Source: Ectocarpus siliculosus (lineage: Eukaryota; Sar; Phaeophyceae; Ectocarpales; Ectocarpaceae). Taken from it: DNA of 59,643 nucleotides. The notes below the pieces were generated by a model that did no database searches, was not told the DNA's origin, and worked only from the letters and a program-made list of their open reading frames with translations. Location of the stretch: contig FN649741.1 of the NCBI GenBank assembly GCA_000310025.1, positions 4,522,737 through 4,582,379 on the forward strand, read 5' to 3'. A program made the translations under genes and the position numbers. Of this stretch, positions 27,149-34,868 are shown piece by piece; the first letter of the stretch is position 1; each line of letters begins with the position of its first letter.

Positions 27149-28103
27149 ATGAAAATGAAACTCTTTATCATCCTCGCAACAACCCTGGTGTCCTCGGCCC
27201 TATCCTTTCTCCCAAAACTCTTCAGCATCGAAAAATTCATACAGTCGCCCGGATGTAACCTAAATCGCGTCTGCCAGAAACTCCCGACCACCAACAACGA
27301 CGTCGCGGCCCTGCACGGGTCGTGGCGTTTATTGAAACCCACCGATCCCATTGTTATCAACTTAAGCTTTCTAGAACAATTTGGCGAATCTTACCAACTC
27401 GAAACGATCTAGAAGAAAGACCACATTTTTCAATTTTATATGTAAATATTTGAGTGTATTGGTAGCCCACGCTGCTCACAATTCACCTTCACCATGACAA
27501 CCACCACTACAAAATCGAAGACGAAGAAGAAAAAAAAGAGAAAGAAGAAAGCCGACATCACAACACGGCTACACGAGGTCTACAACATCAACACGCTACG
27601 AAGAAACGACGACAAGCTTTCGCAACCGAAGTTCCAACAAACGACTTGCCTGGAAACAGTGGGATATTCCGAGGTTTAAAAAACCCTAAAAGCTGGACCC
27701 TTGAGGAGACAACTTAGTTGTTTCTATCTGTTTTTGTTCACTACAACTTAATAGTTCCGGTTTTCTTAAGTTGATATTAGTGACCGATCCCGAGACCACG
27801 GTATACCAGACGATCGATCGCGAGCACGAGTACGCACTGACATCCAAGCTTTTTGCGAATGGCACTCGCATTCACGCAGTGATGCCCTTCGTCGCTTGCC
27901 GCCGCAACGAGACCATCTACTTCAATCACGCCAGAATCTTCACAGTCTTCGCGGATGACTCCGGATACACCAGCAACGCGACGTGCTCCTCTCAATCGTT
28001 CGAGCTCGTGTATGCGAGCACGTCGATCCGTGTCGACAAGGTGGTGGCGACGGGTGCCTTTCGGGTGTACGTGCCGTGCGAAGAGGTGTTTCTGGAGCAT
28101 TGA
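27149..28103 (+). pseudogene. Secreted viral protein gene split by a MITE (would be 170 aa)
   Basis: The 5' part (27149-27348) encodes a signal peptide (LFIILATTLVSSALSF) and a short mature region. The 3' part (27791-28103) encodes a Cys-containing domain ending at a TGA. Between them lies a 434-bp MITE flanked by the 8-bp duplication ACCGATCC. Element plus one duplication is 442 bp, and subtracting it puts the two halves in the same frame (27149 and the downstream frame both become phase 2 of the plus strand). As it stands, translation from the ATG enters the element and stops at 27412, adding foreign residues. The gene is therefore broken in this copy; its original function is unknown. I used the first ATG after the upstream stop codon. 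Confidence 0.85.
27349..27782 (+). mobile_element. 434-bp MITE, copy 1, inserted in a viral gene
   Basis: The ends are inverted repeats: left CATTGTTATCAACTTAAG, right end in reverse complement CACTAATATCAACTTAAG (15 of 18 match). The 8-bp target duplication ACCGATCC flanks it at 27341-27348 and 27783-27790. The only frames inside are lysine-rich and short (a 61-codon one begins TTTTKSKTKK), with no transposase motif, so it is non-autonomous. The 8-bp duplication and CA-starting ends fit a hAT- or P-like superfamily. Confidence 0.93.
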
Positions 28104-28191
28104 AGCAGGCGCTCTCGGCGCTCTTGGCGCTCTCGGCCATGTGACTTGGTTTCCAATTTATAATATTGCACATCATGTAACATACAAATAA

Positions 28192-29862
28192 ATGACTACG
28201 CCACTCAAGGAGAGAGTCGAGGTCTCTATCTTCAAAACAGACAAGTTAAAGACAATGATATCTTCCGTTATGAACCCCCGCGTCAAAAACGGGTTGGGGA
28301 GTTTGATGTTCGACGTGGCGCGAGACATCACCGAAGAGATGTCGTCCCTCCGGTACGAGGGCCGCGCGTGGATATGGTCACGTGTCCAAGGCTCCAGGGA
28401 TGTTGACTACCAGATGTCTCGACAACCGCTGATAATGGACTTCAAGACGTGTACTTATCTCTTCGGCGGAGCCTCGTACCACGTTCACTCCGAAAACGAT
28501 AACTCCAAGTTCTCGCACATACTACCGGGTGTTCACGACATCGATCTCATGTGTCAGATAATCAGCGTCGATACCGAAACCCCGGGGGTGCCCAGGACTG
28601 ACCAGGTCAGTCCCTTTGATGAACACGTAATGAAGGATCTCATGTCCAGGGATAACGAAGATGTGCTACATCAACCCGGAGCCGCCCCGTACATATTTCG
28701 AAAGATGATAGACAGGATGAAGAGACGCCTCGAGTCTGTCCGTCCAACGATGTACTACTACCGCAGGACGGATTCCGGGTCGGACCCAGACGAGATATTG
28801 GTCGTCCCTTCGTCCATCGGCGAAAGGGTCGAGGGGATCTTTTACCAGGAAATTGTGAACGACATATTCCGCGTTCTTGTTGCACAAGAGGCCGACGACA
28901 TAAAGGTTCAGATCGAGGTGACCGTCCAGATGGGTGACTTCACCGGCCACGATCACGTGTTCGAGATCGTCATTCCAAACAAGCTCATGCGCGTCCGCAG
29001 CGACTGCGACGAGCTCGTCAATGTAGACGGCATCTTCCTCGACACGAAACGAACGCTCTTTCAGAAAAACATGATCTCCGCTATACACAGGAGATACATG
29101 GCAGAAGCCTTGGTTGGCGTCGAAGGACAGGAGTTTGAGGCTCTCCACGCTTTCGGGAAGTGTGCCCTCGATATACTGAGGCTGACGTACATCATCCTCA
29201 CGGACCTGGATTCCGATTCTCCTTGGGTAACGACCCCTATTGACGTACACAGGTTGAAGTGGAATTTGTTCGTAGAAATGAGGAAAACTGCAGATTTTGT
29301 CCAAAGGACGCCGATAGATTACTTTGTTGAGTACATGGAGTATCTGGCACCCTGCATCGACCGATCGGGCGTGGGGGCGTTCCGTCTTGAGCGGAACCCT
29401 GTCTCGTCCGAATTGATGGCGGAAATACTGAGACTTTTTTCTAATTTTTCCTCGGAATTTCTGGGGAGAGAAACAGCGAAGCTGGCCAAGACCGTTCACG
29501 ACGCCTCGGAGGCGAAAGGTCTGCTGTTTAAACCGGTTGACCTCCTGGTACGCCAGATCCCACCCCACAAAAGAATGATGGAAAGGATGCAGACGAGGTA
29601 CATGGAGGATTGGTCCAGCAGGGATTTCGAAGTACGTGCGGAGGTACACAGGTACCCGCGGGAGTTCCACGGGGGTCTGTTTCAGAAGAGGGGGAGCAAG
29701 ATGTACGTCACCCTTGATGACAACCTTCGCCATGTCGTAGAACGCTACTATGTGAAGGGCACCAGGATATATTTCGACCTAGACGATGGAAGACGTGTCA
29801 GCGTCGGTTCTTTCGAGTTCAACGGCAAGGTTCTGGACGCCATCAGGTTACAAAGCATGTGA
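28192..29862 (+). CDS. Hypothetical protein, 556 aa (possible nucleotidyltransferase fold)
   Basis: I do not recognise this protein with confidence. Residues about 85-125 contain LFGGASYH followed 25 residues later by GVHDIDLMCQI. A GG plus hDIDh pair is the usual active-site pattern of nucleotidyltransferases such as viral poly(A) polymerases, so that is one possibility. No TM segment or signal peptide is seen. The C-terminal part is basic. The ATG sits in the context CAAATAAATG, one of the best examples of the block's start-site motif. The gene is intact and long, so it is probably functional. Confidence 0.7.
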   Translation: MTTPLKERVEVSIFKTDKLKTMISSVMNPRVKNGLGSLMFDVARDITEEMSSLRYEGRAWIWSRVQGSRDVDYQMSRQPLIMDFKTCTYLFGGASYHVHSENDNSKFSHILPGVHDIDLMCQIISVDTETPGVPRTDQVSPFDEHVMKDLMSRDNEDVLHQPGAAPYIFRKMIDRMKRRLESVRPTMYYYRRTDSGSDPDEILVVPSSIGERVEGIFYQEIVNDIFRVLVAQEADDIKVQIEVTVQMGDFTGHDHVFEIVIPNKLMRVRSDCDELVNVDGIFLDTKRTLFQKNMISAIHRRYMAEALVGVEGQEFEALHAFGKCALDILRLTYIILTDLDSDSPWVTTPIDVHRLKWNLFVEMRKTADFVQRTPIDYFVEYMEYLAPCIDRSGVGAFRLERNPVSSELMAEILRLFSNFSSEFLGRETAKLAKTVHDASEAKGLLFKPVDLLVRQIPPHKRMMERMQTRYMEDWSSRDFEVRAEVHRYPREFHGGLFQKRGSKMYVTLDDNLRHVVERYYVKGTRIYFDLDDGRRVSVGSFEFNGKVLDAIRLQSM

Positions 29863-30028
29863 CCGCGGCCGCTGCTTCCCCTGCTGACACCACTGGATAG
29901 CACCAGACCAATGCACGATCCACCAGCGCGGCAGCACACGATACTGCAGTATACAAGAAACAGACAAAGACACACGCAACAGCAGTATTAGTAGCAACTG
30001 TGCACAACAGGAAACGAACGGACGCTTT

Positions 30029-31423
30029 CTACGATGCGTTGTTGTGACGAGGGCACGCCACAGCAGAGTCGTTCGATCGACAGCACGTCCTGCATCTGTT
30101 ACGGACACACTTCATCGCGGCAGGATTCCCGCAGACGCAGAGTCCGGGCAGTACAGGATCCGCCGAAGAAATCGACCGAGCGGCGTCGTCCGCGGCTTGT
30201 GCCCAGGTTTTGCCTTCGAGATAGACCATTTTCCCCATTTCTTTGAGAAGCAGGTCGAATCGCCGGGGAATGTCGACGCCCGACATCAGCCCGTCGCAGA
30301 AGACGCGAATGGTCTCTCCGACCATCTGAAAATCCATGAGCCGAGCATTGCCGATGTACTTCCCGCTCAATGTCTGCAGGAATCTGTGTGGAGGTAACGG
30401 CATTCCGAGCCTGGCGAAGCAGTTGTAGACATTGTCACTTCTCGTCCGATGCACTGCTTCTCGGCAGAGCATGTCAAAGACTCGTGGCACACCGTAGAAC
30501 CCGATCTTCGTCGGAATGACGTGGCCGCTCCTTGACAACAGGAACTGGTACACGTCGTTCCACACGGCACGCGTGTTCCTGCCAAACAGCCGTTTCCTCT
30601 TGACAGGTTGCGTCGATCGCATCTTCTCGAGCTTGACACTGGTGTACTGACAGAGCGCGTACATGTCGTCGCTCATGGCGCTTACGGGCAACCCGTGGAG
30701 TTCCTGGTGCATGGATGGCACCGCTCTCGTCGCGTGGAGGCGCTCCATCGGGCTTAAGAATTGCAGTACTCGGTTCCCCTCGCCTAACACGACTTTGTCC
30801 AAAGAGTAGTGAGCACTTGCCACAGCTGACTCGATCTCCTCCCCCGAGAGAGCGTAGAGTTCGTTGGCACACCCGAAGCGGAAGAGGTTTACCCTGGGTG
30901 GCAGCGACAAGTTGCTGAGCGACCTCCAGATGGCCACTCTCTTGGCGAGCTTCGCGACAGAAATCTTCGGAGTCTTTGTGGCGGACGTACAGAAGTCGCC
31001 ACTCACAAGCCCCGGTGTAGGGGGACCTACGGGCTTGATCCTTGAGGTGGCGGTCTGGATTCTCTTTTCCAGGCACTTGGATCGATCATCATGTTTCATT
31101 CTTTTTGCTCGGGATTGAATCTCTTCTTTTGACTTTCTCGCGCATTCTCGCCGCTCTCTAGCCGCGTTGGCGATACCAGCGACATATTTCACCTCCTCCT
31201 CCAAAAAGAGATAGGTCGAAGCGGCGTTCCTGTAGTACGGATTCGGTTCCCGGCGATGGTCGAGGCGATCGAGGTCCTCGACTCTTGCTCCAAGCGACAT
31301 GGCCGACGTCTTTGTCAACAGCTCCGTGGAAACGAGGCACCCCTCGCACACGCGCGTCAGCGTGATGCCATTGATCGACAGGTGATCAACGAAGGGCTCC
31401 GCACACTTGCCGCAAGTCGGCAT
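30029..31423 (-). CDS. Zinc-binding-like hypothetical protein, 464 aa
   Basis: Two metal-site candidates bracket the protein. The N-terminus has CGKC and CEGC (MPTCGKCAEPF...RVCEGC), a zinc-ribbon-like pair. The C-terminus has a dense cluster CVCGNPA, KCVRNRCRTCC and ACPRH. Between them is a helical basic region (ARERRECARKSKEEIQSRAKR) and a long domain of unknown fold. The frame extends upstream, but the ATG at 31423 directly precedes the zinc motif and follows A/T-rich sequence (AATATTATTTAGG in the plus strand at about 31462), so I chose it. A nucleic-acid-binding role is plausible. Confidence 0.65.
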   Translation of the reverse strand: MPTCGKCAEPFVDHLSINGITLTRVCEGCLVSTELLTKTSAMSLGARVEDLDRLDHRREPNPYYRNAASTYLFLEEEVKYVAGIANAARERRECARKSKEEIQSRAKRMKHDDRSKCLEKRIQTATSRIKPVGPPTPGLVSGDFCTSATKTPKISVAKLAKRVAIWRSLSNLSLPPRVNLFRFGCANELYALSGEEIESAVASAHYSLDKVVLGEGNRVLQFLSPMERLHATRAVPSMHQELHGLPVSAMSDDMYALCQYTSVKLEKMRSTQPVKRKRLFGRNTRAVWNDVYQFLLSRSGHVIPTKIGFYGVPRVFDMLCREAVHRTRSDNVYNCFARLGMPLPPHRFLQTLSGKYIGNARLMDFQMVGETIRVFCDGLMSGVDIPRRFDLLLKEMGKMVYLEGKTWAQAADDAARSISSADPVLPGLCVCGNPAAMKCVRNRCRTCCRSNDSAVACPRHNNAS

Positions 31424-31790
31424 TGCTATGATCACGATGTATGCCGATGTGTGTCGATCGGCAATATTATTTAGGTGAAACTTTGTGCAAGTGCCGATGG
31501 CGGCAAGGACTGCTGGCGCGTGACGTAGAGAAGGTCTGCTTCCCTGTACATACACCACAATCTGTGCTACAACGGGGGACGGTACGGTGGCGTGCTCCGC
31601 GCTCCGTGAGATAGACATGTGTTGCTGCGCAGCTGTTGCCAAGGTCACGCAGCACAGCTTTGTGAGATACAAACATGTTTTATTGAGCAGCCACTGCTGT
31701 AGTTTACTGCTGTACAGATTTTTTCAAGTATTTGGTTGCTGCGCTCGTGCTGCCGATACCACACACCAGTCTGCTTTCAGCAACAGCAGT
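31424..31790. other. Intergenic region, no gene seen
   Basis: The left part is the likely promoter of the zinc-protein gene. The rest (about 31480-31790) has no convincing coding frame. It contains several GCTGCTG/CAGCAG-type runs that resemble the Ala-rich exon remnants found in the host part of the window, so it may already be host-derived. It ends at the second MITE copy. Confidence 0.4.
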
Positions 31791-32224
31791 CACTAATATC
31801 AACTTAAGAAAACCGGAACTATTAAGTTGTTGTGAACAAAAACAGATAGAAACAACTAAGTTGTCTCCTCAAGGGTCCAGCTTTTAGGGTTTTCTAAACC
31901 TCGGAATATCCCACTGTTTCCAGGCAAGTCGTTTGTTGAAACTTCGGTTGCGAAAGCTTGTCGTCGTTTCTTCGTAGCGTGTTGATGTTGTAGACCTCGT
32001 GTAGCCGTGTTGTGATGTCGGCCTTCTTCTTTCTCTTTTATTTCTTCTTCGTCTTCGAATTTGTAGTGGTGGTTGCCATGGTGAAGGTGAATTGTGAGCA
32101 GCGTGGGCTACCAATACACTCAAATGTTTACGTATAAAATTGAAAAATGTGGTCTTTCTTCTAGATCGTTTCGAGTTGGTAAGATTCGCCAAATTGTTCT
32201 AGAGAGCTTAAGTTGATAACAATG
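31791..32224 (-). mobile_element. 434-bp MITE, copy 2, without matching target duplications
   Basis: This is the same 434-bp element as the other three copies, in reverse orientation, with both ends intact (left CACTAATATCAACTTAAG; right CTTAAGTTGATAACAATG). The adjoining 8-mers differ: ACAGCAGT on the left and ATCAAAAT on the right. The three other copies all have perfect 8-bp duplications. This suggests that the copy is the product of recombination between two elements, or that a flank was later deleted. Confidence 0.9.
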
Positions 32225-32390
32225 ATCAAAATGGGTCTACAGCAGCCGCTCTATTTAAATAGGGGCAGAGGAGGTGTTATATTGCGTATGGTGCCATGGT
32301 TGAATGAAAACACACGAAAACAGTGTTTTCGTAAACAAACGCCTACCCCGAGGTAGATTATTATGTTGCCTGGTTCTGTCACATATAAAG

Positions 32391-33086
32391 ATGGATAAAC
32401 ATATATTGATCAACTTGATTATAATCCTACAAATTATTATACTGTCGGCGTTGATCATTTCCAGAAAGGTGGGCATATCTTACAGTGATGATAGCGACAG
32501 CGTACTCACAACAACTGGCAATCTAGGCGTGTCGTTAAAAAAATTGCAAGATGCCGCGTATGACGCCATCGTGAAGCGGATACAAAAGCGAAGTGACGAT
32601 GAAAATAACGACCCGTGCAAATGGGTGTCTTACATGAAAAAGAAAAACGGAGACGAAACTTTCAACCAATACACTTCTACTGGTACTAAATGCAAGGCCA
32701 TAAAAATATTCAACAATAACAAAGGCGACAAACTCTCTTTCTCCGAAGTTCAGGTCATGGTCGGCAACAAATGGGTACACAGGTATGGTACGGCATCGCA
32801 GTCGAGCACACTCTATAATCTACACGCTTCCAAGGCGATCGATGGTAAATTACAAGGAACATTTACCGACAAAACTATCACCCACACGGATGAGGGTCTG
32901 GGGCAGTACTGGAAGCTCATACTAAAAAACGCAGGTGTCGTCCACAGAATCAGGGTGTATAACCGCACCAATACGTTAATGGAACGCCTGGATGGCGCGT
33001 ATCTCGTGATGTACGACGAAAATAACCATCCGTTTTTCGTCAAGAAGCTTAGAGGTATTCTAGTGAATGAAATACAAATACCTTGA
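32391..33086 (+). CDS. Membrane-anchored F5/8-type (fucolectin-like) domain protein, 231 aa
   Basis: An N-terminal hydrophobic helix (ILINLIIILQIIILSALII) acts as a signal anchor. The C-terminal 130 residues look like a discoidin / F5/8 type C galactose-binding fold of the eel-fucolectin kind: SFSEVQVMVGNKWV, GTASQSSTLYNLHASKAIDG, ITHTDEGLGQYWKL, and VHRIRVYNRTNTLMERLDG. These domains bind sugars on cell surfaces, so it may be a virion attachment or cell-wall-binding protein, with its C-terminus outside. The gene is A/T-rich compared with the 1-31 kb block and follows a TATA-like CTATTTAAATAG at about 32251. I chose the ATG at 32391, directly after ACATATAAAG. Confidence 0.8.
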   Translation: MDKHILINLIIILQIIILSALIISRKVGISYSDDSDSVLTTTGNLGVSLKKLQDAAYDAIVKRIQKRSDDENNDPCKWVSYMKKKNGDETFNQYTSTGTKCKAIKIFNNNKGDKLSFSEVQVMVGNKWVHRYGTASQSSTLYNLHASKAIDGKLQGTFTDKTITHTDEGLGQYWKLILKNAGVVHRIRVYNRTNTLMERLDGAYLVMYDENNHPFFVKKLRGILVNEIQIP

Positions 33087-33151
33087 TATCCAGCGTCTCC
33101 TTTGATTTTTTCAACTCTACTTCTTCAAGCAATATAAATAAATAGTTATCG

Positions 33152-33394
33152 ATGTCGTGGTCGGCCACAGAATCAAACCTTGCAAAATTCATCAGCGCGT
33201 CCCACAAACTTGTGATCAACTATACTACCATCGCCTCCCGGAACAAAAGCCTTCCGACAATATTTATTATACCACCAGCAAAATACCAAGATCTATCTCC
33301 TTTTCGGAATGCCGGGTCGGAAAAACAAAATGATGTGTCGGGCTTTCCGCTTTCCACCGATCTTCATGCATACATCCTCACCGTTGTTCAGTAA
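33152..33394 (+). CDS. Small hypothetical protein, 80 aa
   Basis: I do not recognise this product. The protein has no TM or signal peptide. It starts in a promoter context like the viral genes (AATATAAATAAATAGTTATCG before the ATG) and follows the lectin gene by 65 bp. It ends only 9 bp before the last codon of the convergent MYB gene. Real but unclassified, or possibly a chance frame; the start context is the main argument for it. Confidence 0.4.
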   Translation: MSWSATESNLAKFISASHKLVINYTTIASRNKSLPTIFIIPPAKYQDLSPFRNAGSEKQNDVSGFPLSTDLHAYILTVVQ

Positions 33395-33403
33395 TGATAC
33401 TGA

Positions 33404-34009
33404 TCAGAAAAGTAAATCCCACTTGGCGAAGGCGGCCAGCTCATCTTGCTCCCTGTTCCAATGCTCCCACTGCTGCTGTTGCTGTTGTTGTTGTTGCATG
33501 AAATTCACTGGTGGGTCGGAGATCATTGTGTGCGGACCGTGCTGCTGCTCTTGCTGTACCTGGTGCTCTTGCTGTAGCTGCTGCTGCGGTTGCTGCTGTT
33601 CTTGATCCTGCTGATTTACGGCACCGTATTCGTAAGCCCCGCGGGCGATGCAAGACTTTCCCGACGCCGCGTCGTACTGGCTCGGGTACGGCTACGAGGG
33701 TTGTTGTTTGGGGGGGGGGAAGCGATACGAAAAACGCAGGTGACCACGAGAAGTAAGTCTTGACATCGGCGGATGTAAGAAAAATATGTTTGTGGCTCCA
33801 CACACGCATACACACACACACACCTGTGCGGGAAACTTCTCCCCCCTTTCGATCTTGTCAAAGTACTTTTGGGCATGTGTCCTGATTTGAAGTGCAGAAC
33901 GTGTCGGCACCAAGGCGTGGCTGTTCGACTCGTGTTGCCATAGGCCGCTGAGGAAAGCCTCGTGCTCTTCGCGCGTCCACTTGCCCTTGTTCTTCCGAAT
34001 TCGAACCAT
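33404..34009 (-). CDS. SHAQKYF-type single-MYB transcription factor, 2 exons, 145 aa
   Basis: Exon 1 (34009-33824) starts MVRIRKNKGKWTREEHEAF and carries one MYB/SANT repeat ending in the variant THAQKYFDKI of the SHAQKYF signature. The intron (33823-33656) opens with GTGTGTGTG and closes with GGGAAAG. Exon 2 (33655-33404) encodes a glutamine-rich tail (NQQDQEQQQPQQQLQQEHQ) and a TGA. Both exons are divisible by three. Plant and stramenopile proteins of this class bind I-box/evening-element-like DNA. The tail resembles an activation domain. It is divergent from TAF13 by 205 bp. It is clearly eukaryotic, unlike the intronless viral genes that flank it. Confidence 0.8.
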
Positions 34010-34214
34010 CCTTGGATAACGTTGTGTCGTATTTGTGTCTGGTTGTTCTTTTTCATAAAATATCTTGTCAGTCCGCACGCAAACGGGCGATGACCGAAAT
34101 AAAAATAATACAATTCCGGTGTTGCGAACCCCCTTTCCCGACCTGCCTTCACGCCAGTCACACGCGCATACAGCACACACACACACACACACACACGATA
34201 CTACCCGATCGGAA

Positions 34215-34812
34215 ATGGAAGGAGGTAGCGACTCGATGGCGGACAGCCTTTCAGCGTGAGTGACTGCTTTGTTTTTCGACTCACATGTATCCCCGCAAAT
34301 TCCGCACAATATTATAGTTTCGTAAACGACGTGCACGCACGTCACCGTTGTTGCAGGATGATGTACGGCGCCGGGGATGACGAGCACCCGTTGCCGGAAA
34401 CGGTGGGTTGTATGCAGCAGCTGGTCGCGGAGTACGTGAGCCACGTCACATCCGAGGCTTGTTTGGTGAGTATTTCACTGTTGGAGTTATAAAGTCACGG
34501 ATGTTTGTGTCACTTATAAAAAAGCATGGTGGTTGATTCATTCTCGTCATTAAATGATGCCAGGCGGCCGACCTCAAAGGCAACCTGGATACCGAGTGCT
34601 TCGTCTTCGCCGTCCGCCACGATAAGCTCAAGTTAAAGCGGGTGAAGCACGTCCTGGACACCGACCTGCGTATCAAGAACTGTACGCGCGCGCGCTCCAC
34701 GGACGACCGCCTATCCACCATCTTTCACCCGTCGTTCGAAGCCGTGGCGCCACCACAGCAGACGATACAGGCTTCGGGCGGGGTTGCGGGGGGGGACAAG
34801 AAGACTGCCTGA
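34215..34812 (+). CDS. TAF13: TFIID subunit 13 (TAF13), 3 exons, 132 aa
   Basis: Exons: 34215-34255, 34357-34465 and 34564-34812, with introns bounded by GTGAGT...TTGCAG and GTGAGT...TGCCAG. Phases agree (41+109=150, then 249 bp). The histone-fold signature MMYGAGDDEHPLPETV followed by EYVSHVTSEACL and the second helix region ECFVFAVRHDKLKLKRVKH is characteristic of TAF13. TAF13 pairs with TAF11 within TFIID and helps load TBP on promoters. The C-terminus (FHPSFEAVAPPQQTIQ) is a divergent tail. An AC dinucleotide tract (about 34172-34196) lies just before the start. The stop is only 56 bp before the start of the next, intronless gene. Confidence 0.88.
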
Positions 34813-34868
34813 GATCCACAGCACTCGTCGTTGTTGAATTTGCAAAAAAGCGTTTTTATTTTATTTAG

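Noticed and set aside
27771-28103. Independent small gene downstream of MITE copy 1
   Set aside because: Its beginning lies inside the element. Frame and target duplication show it is the 3' half of the interrupted gene.
27783-31790. Inversion of the 4-kb segment between the two oppositely oriented MITEs 1 and 2
   Set aside because: MITE copy 1 has perfect matching duplications on both sides, so its flanks have not been exchanged.
33616-34194. Single-exon 192-250-aa proteins antisense to TAF13 exon 1
   Set aside because: They read through CA-tract introns; the spliced MYB model explains the coding part better.
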